Shown: positions 9,444 to 20,800 of the stretch, piece after piece | Layout of the letters: each line of letters starts with the position of its first letter | Numbering within the stretch: the first letter of the stretch is position 1 | NCBI GenBank assembly: GCA_001970955.1 | Contig: MPUH01000217.1 | Span: forward strand, 16,116-80,115 | Length of the DNA: 64,000 bases | Origin: Stentor coeruleus | Lineage: Eukaryota > Ciliophora > Heterotrichea > Heterotrichida > Stentoridae | Direction: 5' to 3' | Notes under the pieces: generated by a model | Databases searched by the model: none | What the model was told of the DNA's origin: nothing | What the model saw: only the letters and a program-made list of their open reading frames with translations | Translations under genes and position numbers: made by a program

Positions 9444-10307
9444 ATGGGATGTTCTGAATCAATGAACTCAGAGCTTAAACTAACCGTAGATTTAAGTACC
9501 CCACTATTTAAAACATCTCAAATCAAGCACTCAGCTCTGATTCGCACATCACTAAAAGATTTCTGTGCTCAAATCGTTTCATCAAACTTAAATTCTCAAT
9601 ATCGTGACTCCTGCAAAAATTACAAAGTAACATGTAAAGGTATCACTTATGCAATTAACGAAAACATCTCTCTCTATGATCTGAGGTTAAAAGAAAACGA
9701 TACAATTTCCATTTCAGGATCGCTAAATGAATCTAGAAAAATCGAGGTAACATTAAAAATTTGTTATCCACAGCCTAAAGAAATAAGCCTTAAAGTGTTA
9801 AAAAACTCTTTAGTAAAAGATCTTTTAGAAGAAGATTCAAATTTTCGATTTATAAAAAGTGATATACAACTTGATATGGAAGAAAAATTAGAAAATTATG
9901 ATATTGGAAATAAAAGTCGGCTAATTGTTATAGTTGGAGATAATCCTTGTGAAGATGCACAGAGATGGAGGATTAAAAAAACAGGGCTGATAATTGAAGC
10001 TTGTTGTATGAATAATGATTGTTTTGCTTATAAGCAAAGAGTTTCTTTAAGCCTTGGACTTGGGAATTTTGATATAGTTAATGAAATGAGTTGTGAAAAT
10101 GATCGTTATTGCACTTGTTGCAACAGTCTTTTAAATAAGGCTATTAAATTTGGCTATTGCCATTGTGAAGTGCGCTATTGTGAGATCCAGTCTGATGGAA
10201 TGCTTTTGGAAGTGGTGAATAGCACGAAAGACTTTTTGGAAGGTGTTTTGCCTTTGGGTTTAGAGTCTTTCATGGTAGCATTATCCCCTTTATCTAACTT
10301 AGGTTGA
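9444..10307 (+). CDS. MGC-type protein with two ubiquitin-like modules and Cys-rich C-terminal domain
   Basis: The 287-aa protein begins MGCSES, a myristoylation/palmitoylation signal. Residues about 30-95 and 98-165 each look like a ubiquitin fold: both have alternating beta-like strands and end in a LKENDTISISG or IGNKSRLIVIVG strand, as beta-grasp domains do. The C-terminal part (about 170-262) has many cysteines in pairs (ACC, CTCC, CHC), a candidate metal-binding domain. The function is unknown; a membrane-tethered adaptor is an inference. It ends on TGA, which supports TGA as a stop in this genome. It is a single-exon gene with spacers of more than 450 nt on both sides. Confidence 0.65.
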   Translation: MGCSESMNSELKLTVDLSTPLFKTSQIKHSALIRTSLKDFCAQIVSSNLNSQYRDSCKNYKVTCKGITYAINENISLYDLRLKENDTISISGSLNESRKIEVTLKICYPQPKEISLKVLKNSLVKDLLEEDSNFRFIKSDIQLDMEEKLENYDIGNKSRLIVIVGDNPCEDAQRWRIKKTGLIIEACCMNNDCFAYKQRVSLSLGLGNFDIVNEMSCENDRYCTCCNSLLNKAIKFGYCHCEVRYCEIQSDGMLLEVVNSTKDFLEGVLPLGLESFMVALSPLSNLG

Positions 10308-11028
10308 ATAATTTTTGGGTTATGAGTTTTTAAGCATTTAGAGTTATTAAATTCTTTTTTTTTCAAGAATTAATCAACTTAGATAAACAATTTAGTTATA
10401 GTGTTTTCTTTATATGCATATTTTTTGACTGATTTTTAAGCTAAAGTAAAGATTGTTTGAATTAATAAAATTTTAGTCAGCCAAAACACAGAAAATATTA
10501 AACCTAATCATTTTACCCACATTCTTTATATGTAAAAAAAGTTTAGATGAGTTTAAAAATCAGTATATAAAATAATTTTTACTTTAAGTTATTCAAATAA
10601 TTTAAGAATTAGCTTTATTGATAGATCAATATTCGCAATAAATATATGAACTGAAAAAAATGATTATAAGATGAATTGATTACTATCATGTATAAAAATG
10701 AATATCTAGCTTTTAATATGTCATATTCTATAACCAAATAAAAAGTTAATCAACACATAAAATATAAAAATATTTTTCATCATCTACACATAGATTTATG
10801 CACTAATTCCTGAATTACTTATTTTAATCATATTCTCATCATACCCTCACTTAAAATATAAACCTTATTCTTCATATCTTTAATCATCTACAATCATATA
10901 ATTTTCTCAATAAAACAAAAAAGTCACTGCAAAAAGTCAAATCTTAAAGTACTATAAAAAACTATTTCCCATAACTTAAAAAAAAAAGACAAGAAAACAT
11001 AAAATAACTAAATAGTAAATAAATAGCA
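10308..11028. other. Convergent intergenic spacer, nothing recognised
   Basis: This 721-nt AT-rich region lies between the 3' ends of the ubiquitin-like gene and sulfite oxidase. No gene or repeat was seen. Confidence 0.55.
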
Positions 11029-12480
11029 TTACTTTCTAGTCAAGTGGATACAATGCCACGAGTTAGTAAGTAGTCCACGGTAGTTCCATATAGATTTAAG
11101 TGATTCAGGTTGTCCATGTCCTGCATCATCTATAGCACGAACACAAACTTCCTTTTCTATATCAGAAGCTGGAATATTGGCGTTCCAAAAAGCCCAGCTC
11201 CAACGTCTCCCAAGACGTTGTGGTCTTTTTTCTAGCTGAGCTTCAGTCCAACTTTCTCCATGGTCGGTCGTTAATTCTACTCTAACAATTCCACGACCTC
11301 CTCCAGAATATGCGAAGCCTTTAAAATTGACGTTTTCATTCTTACTATTAAATGAAGTGCTGTCTAAAGGTGAACAAATAACAGACTGTACAGGCATATC
11401 ATAAACAGGTTGTCTTTCTTCAAAATTAACATTACCTAATGAGTCATTAGGTGAGAAAAGTCTATAATCTCTTTTATGCCAAATTAAAGGGGACTCAGAT
11501 GTACTTAAAGTAATTCTCTTAACCCATTTTATATTCCTCACCCCAACATAGCCTGGGACAATAAGCCTTACTGGGAAGCCATGATCTCTTGGAAGCGTTT
11601 CACCATTCATTTCAAAAGCTAAAACAGTATCTGAGTCCATAGCTTTTTCTATTGGAATACTTGTCCCGAAAGGACCATTAGGATCAGTATCTAAAGCTTC
11701 TATTTGTACATGTTTATATTCTGGATTGATTTCTCCTAAATATTTTAAAATATCTCTAAGCCTTACCCCAGTCCATATTGCATTTCCAATTGCCCCTCCT
11801 CTCCATTCAACACCTCTAGTCACACCTTGTTGATTAGCTTCAAACCTCCGATTGCCTGCACACTGTATTGAAGATTCAACTGAAACTATAGGAAATTTTG
11901 ACTTTAAATCTTTAAGACTAAAAGATGTGCATTTTTCATCTTCTAATATAAGTTCAAGTTCATAAGTATTTTCATCTACAACTGGAACAGGCAAATGATT
12001 CCTTACAAAAAACTCATTATTTGGGGTTAGAATTTTCTCGGTTAGTAAATCATTTGGAAGCTCTCCGTTATATGCCTTTTCTGTATGGGTTATCAAATGA
12101 GCACTTCGATTTGGGTCTCCAGAAAAAGGATCATTCATTGCTTCGAGCTTTTCCCCAGCTTTGAGATTCCCTATTCGAAGGCTTTCAAGCATATCATATA
12201 CTTTTTCTTGTTTATGAATTCGATACAAATTCCAAAATGGATCAGCTGAAGACCCTGCGGCTAAGAGGATTTTGTCTCCTCCTGGATGCATTTCAACAAA
12301 TCTTGTGATATCATAAACTCCATTTCCCATTACAATCCATACTGATTGACCTGGAGTTTTATGAGTTCTTATTTCTTCCCAAGTATATTCAGGAAGGTCA
12401 TTCATAGCGCTTCCTAGATCAGAACACTTGACGCTTTTCATAGATATCATAGCGGTACCAGCTAATAACTTCCTCCACAT
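11029..12480 (-). CDS. SUOX: Sulfite oxidase
   Basis: The enzyme oxidises sulfite to sulfate in the mitochondrial intermembrane space, the last step of sulfur amino-acid breakdown, and passes electrons to cytochrome c. The 483-aa protein has a short N-terminal region fit for mitochondrial targeting. A cytochrome b5 domain (about 30-106) carries HPGG at 65-68 and a second heme histidine near 89. The molybdopterin domain follows (from about 150), with FFVRNH and the Mo-ligand cysteine 207 in SIQCAGNRR, then DHGFPVRLIVPGYVG. The C-terminal dimerisation domain ends near 475. All key residues are present, and the length is slightly below animal SUOX because the leader is short. No intron is needed. 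This is one of the firmest calls in the window. Confidence 0.96.
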   Translation of the reverse strand: MWRKLLAGTAMISMKSVKCSDLGSAMNDLPEYTWEEIRTHKTPGQSVWIVMGNGVYDITRFVEMHPGGDKILLAAGSSADPFWNLYRIHKQEKVYDMLESLRIGNLKAGEKLEAMNDPFSGDPNRSAHLITHTEKAYNGELPNDLLTEKILTPNNEFFVRNHLPVPVVDENTYELELILEDEKCTSFSLKDLKSKFPIVSVESSIQCAGNRRFEANQQGVTRGVEWRGGAIGNAIWTGVRLRDILKYLGEINPEYKHVQIEALDTDPNGPFGTSIPIEKAMDSDTVLAFEMNGETLPRDHGFPVRLIVPGYVGVRNIKWVKRITLSTSESPLIWHKRDYRLFSPNDSLGNVNFEERQPVYDMPVQSVICSPLDSTSFNSKNENVNFKGFAYSGGGRGIVRVELTTDHGESWTEAQLEKRPQRLGRRWSWAFWNANIPASDIEKEVCVRAIDDAGHGQPESLKSIWNYRGLLTNSWHCIHLTRK

Positions 12481-13009
12481 TATTTCTTTATATTTATATA
12501 TAGTGATGGATAATAAAATCGGTTTTAAAAGACTAGAGTTAAATATTCTTTGAGGAAAAATTTCAAAATTATAATAAAAAGGTTCATAAATAATTTTTCA
12601 AAATGATATGATAAAATATATTAAATATGTTATTGGTATTAATAGATTAAATTTGAATATTGTGTTGGGATTTAAAAAGATTTTTCAAATTTTTATGCTA
12701 AGTAAGATTGAGCTCTTTTAATATAAAATGTTTTGTTTAACGAAATGATAGTTTTGTTATATGGTATGATGTGTTTTAACTTGATTGATTTAGAATTATC
12801 ATAAATTATTTTGTATCTGAAGTTGATTTATCAAAATAAATGTGTCATTCTAAAAGCTAAAATTTACTTACTAATATTTTGATTCATTATCAAAAACGAG
12901 TATTATATAACCAAATCAAATCACATTAAGAAATAAAACTATGAGATATATTTTAATCTAAGTTTAGAGCAAAATATATTTATAAGTTAATGGTTTTTAT
13001 ATATATTAA
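12481..13009. other. Divergent intergenic spacer, nothing recognised
   Basis: This 529-nt AT-rich region between sulfite oxidase and the MGCC gene presumably holds both promoters. No motif can be named. Confidence 0.5.
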
Positions 13010-13279
13010 ATGGGTTGCTGCAATTGCATTACAAAAGACACTGAAATTATCATAGATCAGATGATTGGGAAATTTGAAGAATCATCTTGCACTACTGCTA
13101 ATAAGAGTAATATTTCAAGTATCAAGCCATTAGCAAAACCTACTTTATTCTTTGTTAACGATATAACATATAATAGTTGCATAGATGAAGATTGTCCAGT
13201 AATGAAGTTACCGGATATAGGAAGTGAAAATAGTATAGCATCATGGAGGCATCATGGAAGTCCAGATGTATTGATTTAA
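13010..13279 (+). CDS. Small MGCC-type hypothetical protein
   Basis: The 89-aa protein begins MGCCNC, a strong-looking myristoylation plus multiple palmitoylation signal. The rest is polar with no recognised domain. The shared N-terminal style with five or six other genes in the window supports that it is real despite its size. The role is unknown; membrane attachment is the only inference I can support. Confidence 0.55.
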   Translation: MGCCNCITKDTEIIIDQMIGKFEESSCTTANKSNISSIKPLAKPTLFFVNDITYNSCIDEDCPVMKLPDIGSENSIASWRHHGSPDVLI

Positions 13280-14011
13280 CAATTTTAACTAGCAGAGATT
13301 AAATAATTTATTGTTTGAAAAATTGCTTTTAGGGATACTGCTAGTTTATTGAAGTTTATTATTAAATTTTTTAAATATAAAGTGTTAAAACTGGATAAGA
13401 TTATTTGGTTTTGATTATATAGTATCAATTACTTTATTGATTGAAGATATTTTTCAACATAAGGTATAATTTTATAATAATAGTTTGGTTTTTTATTATA
13501 AAATATAAATACTGGGAAAAATTGACAATTTATCTAATGGAATTAGACTTGTAATAATAAATTCTAATATTTTGATTAATTTTCGATTTGTGGGGAATAT
13601 CTTAAAATCTGAAACTTTGAAATCTGAGAATGTTTAACTTTTATGAACTAAAAAAATTATTTACTAGTCGAAAAAATATCGTAATTTTAATTATTTTTTT
13701 TAAATGCTAGATTATTAGATCATTTGTTTTAAGTAGTTTTATGAATGTATAAGGCTTCGATGAGAAAATTATGCTTTTGTTCAGTGAGAAAATTCCATAT
13801 TTAAGGTCTTAAAAATTTAAGGTTCTCTTTCAAAACTAAAATAGAGTTTTAGTTTTAAATTATAATCAAAAATTCGCTAAAACAAAAAATAGTTTTCTTT
13901 CATTTGTAGTTTGAAAATTGGTTTATAGGCTAAAAAAAATTTGGATATTTTTTTGTTTTGCAAATAAAATATCAACTGTCTTTATTCTCATGATCCTTTA
14001 TATAATTTAAT
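13280..14011. other. Intergenic, nothing recognised
   Basis: This 732-nt AT-rich spacer lies upstream of the CLASP gene. No open frame or RNA gene was seen. Confidence 0.5.
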
Positions 14012-16792
14012 ATGAAAAAAACTGAAGAATTTAAAATTTTTTCAGAGGCTGACCTAGAAAGAGAATTCGACTCAATTGGAAGCCAACTTATTGACACAAG
14101 TAAGATTTAAATAGAAATTGACTGGAACCAAAGAATGAAAGCCCTTAAAAGAATGCAGGCCCTAATATCCTCTGAATACATAGCCTTCGACAACTTCCCA
14201 GCATTGTTCTTAAAGTTCACTGCACCTTTATCAATCCAATTGCAGGACCTTCGTTCTGCAGTTGTCAAAGAAGCTACAACCACAATAATTAGTGCAGCTC
14301 AAGCAATGGGCGATTCTTTTGATCTATGCGCTGAAAGGCTTTCTGAAGTTTTATATCGTCTTATAAACTCTGGCAACAAAATATTAGCAGAAACAGGTTC
14401 AGATTGTTATATAGAAATTATTAGATCTGTAGTAACTTGGCGTCTGGTTCCAAAAACCCTTGAACAATTTTCATGTAAAAATCCAAACATTAGGATTAAA
14501 GCAATAACTTTTTTGCAACTAATGCTTGAGTTATACCCATGTGAGGTTTTTGAATATGCGGCAAGTAGTAAATCAGGTTTTCTTGATAAAATCGAACAAG
14601 GGCTTAAATTGGCTGTGCATGATGCGACTAATGATACGAGAGCTATAGCCAGAAAAGCTTTTTTAAATTATCGAACTTATTTCCCAGTAAGGGCAGCAAA
14701 GATTTTCCAAACCTTTGACGCGTCAATACAAAGAGCTTTTGGAGAATTAACTGAAAATAGACTGTCTAGTACCCCGGCTAGATCAACATCAGCTAATTCA
14801 AATAGAATTGTTGTGAATGTTACGAAATCTGAAACTAAGTCAATAGAAAAAAAAGCTAGAAGTAGTTTAAATGAAATAAAAGACTTAAGTGGGACTGGAG
14901 GGACAACTCCTGAAAGCAAATCTTTGACTCAAAAAGATTTAAGGCCTTTTGATAAAAATTTAAAAGATGATAAACCCCCAAGGGAAGATAGAGAAAGAGA
15001 GGAGAAAATAAGAGAAGAAAGGGTAAGAGAAGAAAGGGTAAGAGAAGAAAGAGTTTTAAAAGAAGAAAGAGTTTTAAAAGAAGAAAAAGTTTTAAAAGAA
15101 GAAAGAGTTTTAAAAGAAGAGCCCAGTTTAGAATTTTTGATAGCTAGTACAAATGATCAAAATTGGGCAACAAGGATAAGTTCATTTGAAAACATAAGAA
15201 AAAAGCTTTGTGAAGATACAACAATCAGATTAGTCAGTAACAGCAAAATCCTTTGGGATCAAATAATATCTGTGCATTTAGACCATTTAGTTGACAGTAA
15301 TTTCAAAGTAATCGTTGCAGATTTGGCAAGTCTTTGTGTAATCACCGATACTTATCCTGAGAAAATCAGTCTAGCCCTAGAAAGAATTCTACCAAAGCTC
15401 TTAGGATGTTTAAGTGATAGTAAAGAACTTGTTGTAACTGTTGCAGGGAAATTATTAGAACTAATTATCGATATTTATATCCCTGAAGATTTACTTGCAC
15501 TTCTATTAAAATACTCATCTCAAGAACTTAAACCAACATGTTATATAAAATTCATCGAAGTAATGCATTTTCTCGCTGACTCATCAACTGAATTTTTTAC
15601 TCTAAACTCCAACATAAAAAGCTACATTTCCAAACTACTTTTTGTCCTCAAAGAAATCCCAAGAAACTGTGTAAAAGTTGTCATGCCATCATTCGAATTA
15701 TGTATCGCAAAAAACCGTATCGCAAGTTCAACTATTATTAACGAACTTCCTCAAAACGACCTTAAATTCTTCAGAACAATCCTTATTGAAACTTCTTCGC
15801 CATTAGAACCTTTATTTAGAGAGCAGATTAAAGAGTCTTATAAAGAGTTCCAAAAACCTGTCGCACAATTACAGGAAGTTAAAAAAGTACCAACACCAAC
15901 TGTATCACAAGAAATTAAAAAAATACCAACTGTGACACAAGAAATTAAAAAAATACAAACTGTGACTCAAGAAATAAAAAAAACACCAACACCGACTGTA
16001 TCACAAGAATTTAAAAGACCAACAGCTGTTATAACCCAAGTTGCAATAGTACAAAAAAACTCTGATAAAACTGGGAATTTCAGTCAAGAACAAGTTCAAG
16101 AAATAAGAAGGCCTGTACGTGAAGAAGCTAAACTTAATTCCCCTTTAATCAGAGAAGAAGCTAAAATAGGATCTCCAATATCTAAGCATGATACTTTAAA
16201 GAAAATTCAAAAACTTAATGATGAAGGGGATGATAATATGTGGGAAAAATCAATAAAAGATATATTAAATATGTGTGAAGATTGTGCAGAAGACAATTCT
16301 TTAACTGAAACTGCGCTTATGATATTTAATAGTATTACTAAAAAACGTAAATCCCTATGCCAAAATTATATAAATGACTGTTTGAGAATTATGAGTAAAG
16401 GGTTTTATCTTGATAATAGACATGTTCTCCAAACAACTGAAGAAAGTATGGAAGAACTTGTTATGGGAATTCCAGCTTCTAATATTATCCCTATTGTTAT
16501 ACAGTATGTAAAAACTCATGATTCTCCAGCAGCACAAGCATTTATTAGAATTTTGACGAAAATTATCATGGCAACAAAACCTAATAGCCTTATGGGGCTT
16601 ATGAGGATTATTATTAATCAAATGAAAGACTCTTTGAACCATAGTAATGCTGATGTGAGAAAATCTGTAGTATTCTGTCTTGTGGAGTTACAGGTGATGA
16701 TGCAAAATGAATTCACAGAGTATCTTGAAGAGCTTACTCCTAGTCAGCAGAAACTAGTTACGATTTATATACAGAGAAGATTATCATCATAG
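14012..16792 (+). CDS. CLASP: CLASP-family microtubule rescue factor
   Basis: CLASP proteins bind microtubule ends and lattice through TOG domains and suppress catastrophe. The 921-aa protein starts at ATG 14012; exon 1 (14012-14099) ends in a split codon, and a 15-nt intron at 14100-14114 (GTAAGATTTAAATAG) joins it to the long exon. The junction gives IDWNQRMKAL, the usual start of a CLASP TOG. A first TOG spans about 30-260. A second spans about 366-600 (NDQNWATRISSFENIRK). A C-terminal helical domain spans about 746-916 (the CLASP C-terminal type). Between them are two repetitive basic/acidic linkers: an R/V/L-KEER repeat at nt 14990-15125 and a TVTQEIKK repeat at nt 15880-16015. I see no clear SxIP motif for EB1 binding. 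The XMAP215 gene follows in the same orientation. Confidence 0.9.
14990..15125 (+). repeat. In-frame KEER-type codon repeat in CLASP linker
   Basis: Short in-frame units coding REERV then LKEERV are repeated about seven times in the highly charged linker between TOG domains. The near-identical DNA units suggest recent slippage expansion. Confidence 0.75.
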
Positions 16793-17852
16793 AATAATAA
16801 TATTTAACAATTTTAGAGTTTAATTATAGGGTTTTTAGGAAAAATTGCTTTATTGTTGTGAGGTTTATTATTGATGAAGAGAATTAGTTGGGGTTTTGAT
16901 AAAAGTTTTTTAGAGATTTTTTTGGATGTTGGGAGGATATTGAAAGTTTTAGTTTATTGAAGAAAGTTTATATAAGGTAGGTTGGGATGATTTTAGATTA
17001 ATATTGAAGTGGGTTTGATTTGGTATGCTTTTAAAAAATGGAATTTATAAAGTAACTTTAAACCATGATATTGTAATTTACGATTGCAGTTAGTTTTTTT
17101 AAACTAAAATACTAAGTTTAATTATAATATTAATCTAAAAATATGAACATTAGCATTATGTGAATGCTATCTCCAGGTTTTTATTCATTTTGAATTATTT
17201 TCGTTCTTTAAAATTTGGAAAATTTCATTTTTTTTTATCTTAAAGACACTTCTTGATATCACTATCACCTGTAAAGTACNATTAATCTAAAAATATGAAC
17301 ATTAGCATTATGTGAATGCTATCTCCAGGTTTTTATTCATTTTGAATTATTTTCGTTCTTTAAAATCTGGAAAATTTCATTTTTTTTTATCTTAAAGACA
17401 CTTCTTGATATCACTATCACCTGTAAAGTACATTTCTATTAATAATAATATAGATACTTCTCACAAAATTTAACAAATCTTAGTTTTTACTTCATTACAA
17501 AATTTAAGTATTAAAATATTTGATCAATGATTCCAGTCAATCCTACAGAGTAAATGAAGATTTCTTTTTACTAATCATACTTCGAATTTCATTTAAAGTT
17601 TGTGATAATAAAGCTGCAAACTTCTTACCCTTTATTGAATTACACTATTTAGAAATGCATAAATTTCAAACATTATAAGTAGGGAGAGAAAGGGAATGCA
17701 GATGCAAAAATATTATCGAAAAGTTCAATTGACTCTTGAATTTCAAATAATGAAAAGCACACATTAGCTTTATATAATGTATCAAAAAGTTGGTTTACAC
17801 TATTTTTAACTAGAACAAAAAATGGTTAAGCAACATAATAATAGTTTTTAAA
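16793..17852. other. Intergenic, contains an assembly duplication
   Basis: This 1,060-nt AT-rich spacer lies between CLASP and XMAP215. It contains the N-flanked duplication listed separately. No other feature was recognised. Confidence 0.55.
17129..17431. repeat. N-flanked direct duplication (probable assembly artefact)
   Basis: Copy 1 (17129-17279) and copy 2 (17281-17431) are 151 nt each and differ at one base, separated by a single N at 17280. This is what two overlapping contig ends look like when scaffolded without merging. It is not likely to be a biological repeat. Confidence 0.85.
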
Positions 17853-20800
17853 ATGAACGAACCTGATGACATACCTATTGGTGGAAAAGGAGCTTATAAT
17901 ATCCCAGGAGATGATATTCCTCTAAAAGGAGGGTCTTATCAAGTTCCAGAAAGTGAAGTAAAAGAAGGTGAGGTCCCACTTCTTTCCCGAGGAGCCTACA
18001 AATTGCCTGACGAAGAAGCTCCTGAAGAGCAGGAAAAAGAAGAAACAGGCCCTTTGGAAAAACGAATAGAATCCAAGACCTGGAAAACACGTTGCAAAGC
18101 TTATGAAGAGCTGACAACCATCCTCAAAAGTAACCCGAATGGGCCATACTCTGATTATTCCTCTGGACTTGTCAAGTATATATCCGATTCTAACCCTGGC
18201 GCACAAGAAAAAGCATTGGACTTGCTCAAAGTTTACATAGAAAGTCAGCCTGATATGACCCTTAGTTCTTGTGAAGGCCTAGTCAAAGCTTTAGTTGAAA
18301 AAGGAATGGCTAGTGCTAAGCCAACAATAAAAAACGAGTCCACCAGCATAATCCAAGACCTTTTTTCAATTCATAAAGACAACTTCGAAGCTTTCAATAA
18401 CGGGCTTATTTCCTGTCTCAACAATAAAAACATCAAAGTTCAACAATCAGCCATGCTCGCTGTAAATACTATCATGTGTGCTTTTGGGGCTAAAAAACTT
18501 TCATTTAAACCATTTGTCGGGATAATTGAAAAATACGCTGCAGCAAGTAACCCTCAAGTTCGTGGTGAGGCTTTAAATTTCTATAAAGAGTGCTTTCGTT
18601 GGGTCAGAGATTTAATCAAACCTAATGTGGAGAAGCTAAAAAAACCTCAACAAGATGAACTGGAAAAAGCTTTTGCTGAAATCACAGAAGTCCCTGTTCC
18701 GACTAGATGGCTTAAATGTGAAGAAGCACAAGCGAAAAAAATGCTTGAGTCTGGAGCTGGTGTAGCTAAACCAATAGATATATACGAAATGGCAGATGCT
18801 AAAGATATTTTTAACAAATATGGGGAAAAATGGTGCAATACTGTCTTGGCTATGGAAAAATGGACTGAAAAAAAAGCTGCACTTGAAGAGCTAAATAAAG
18901 AAGCTGATTATCCTAAATTAGCTGAAAAAAGTGCTATTGAGTTAGTGACACTTGCAAAAAGGTTGATTAATGATAGCAATGTTAATGTCATGCTTCAAAC
19001 TATGAAATTGGTTGGCTTGTTAGCTAAAGGCCAGAGAAAGTATTTTGATAATTATGCAAAACAGTTTTTACCTGTTATTCTTCAGAAATTTAAAGATAAA
19101 AAAACTTTGGTTTTACAAGAAGCCCATAGTAGTTTGGATAATCTTATGTTAAGTTTATCTCTTGAACAAACTATTGAAGATTTTAAAGAAGCTCTTGAAG
19201 ATAAAACCCCATCTGTTAAAACTAATACTTGTCAGTTTTTAGAAAGACTCTTTGATAAAATCCCACCTAATGAAACTAAAGCACAAGCTAAGATTATTGG
19301 AGGTATTATGAAGAAAAATATAGATGATTCTACTCCTGATGTTAGACAAGCATCATTTAAGCTATTGGCTGTGTTATTGAATAAATGTCCAGAAGTTCTT
19401 AATCCGATTATAAAAGATTTACCTGCTGCAAAAATGAAGAAAATTGAAGAAGCTGGCGGCAGTGCGGCCAGTCAGAATAGTGCCCCAAGTGTACAACAAC
19501 CTGCTAGTAAAGCTCCTGAAGAAAAAAAAGATAAAGCTAAAGCAGAAAATACTAAAACTTCAGCCCCAGCAACACAGAAAAAAGAACAGCCTAAAACTAA
19601 CTCAAACGCCCCTGTAGGAAAAACTGGAGCTCAACCTGCACCTAAAGCTCAAGAAAAAGAAGAAGAAGATACTAGCAATGCTATTTCTGCTGAAGAAGCT
19701 GAGACTATTGTCACTGGGTTCCTACCTTCTGATATGCTTAGCCAACTCAAAGACAATGCCTGGAAAGAAAAACAAGCCGGACTTCAAAAACTCTCTGAAT
19801 GGATAGCAGAAAACTCTGACCTTGTAAACACCCAAAATGAACCAATTCTTCGATTTGTCCGTAGTACAGTCAAAGATTGGAAAGAAAACAACTTCAATGT
19901 AGTTAAAGCAGCAATTGAAATCTTTAAAAATATTAGTGAAAATTACACAATTTCTAGAAGAGCTGCAGCTTCAGTATTAAACACAACTGCTTTAGAAAAA
20001 CTTGCTGATGCTAAACTTCTTGAGGTTTATAATTCTTGTATAGTATCTTTATGTTCTGTTCTTGGACCAAAATTTGTTGTTGGACTTATTATAAAAAATA
20101 CTGCTGAGAGTAATAAGCCTAAGGTTGTTTCTGAATGTTGTGGGATTATAAGTAAAGCAATTTCTGATTATGGAGCACATACTGTAAACTTAAAAGATGT
20201 TGTAGACTATGCTAAAACTGGACTTGGGCAAGCGAATCCAGCAATAAAAAAAGCAAGTCAAGCTTTAACAATGGTTATATATAGTTATATAGGAGATAAG
20301 CTCACACCATTATTAACTGATATAAAAGAATCAACAATGAAAGTATTACAAGAAGAGTTTTCTAAAACACCACTTATAACAAATGCAACTTTTAAAACAT
20401 ATAAAGGACAACAAGAAGTAAAAGTTGTTGATGCACGTAAAGCTCTAGATGAAGCTATGCCTAGAGCGAATATAGAAAAACTCCTCACTCCAGCTTTACT
20501 TAAGAAACTCGCTGATGCTAATTGGAAAATTCGTAAAGAAGGTCTTGATGATTTTGAAGGAATTTTAGACTCTAATGGTATGAGAATTGTCCCAACTGGG
20601 CTTGAAATTATTATTAAACCACTTGTTGGACGGATTTCTGACCCAAATAAATCTTTAGTAAGACAGACTTTATTACTTACAGGTAAATTGGCAGCAGCTT
20701 TAGGTATAGAAAGTAAAAATTTCGCTAGACACTTTCTTCCACCTATAATTGGTTGTTTGGCTGATAAAATGANGATTTCTGACCCAAATAAATCTTTAGT

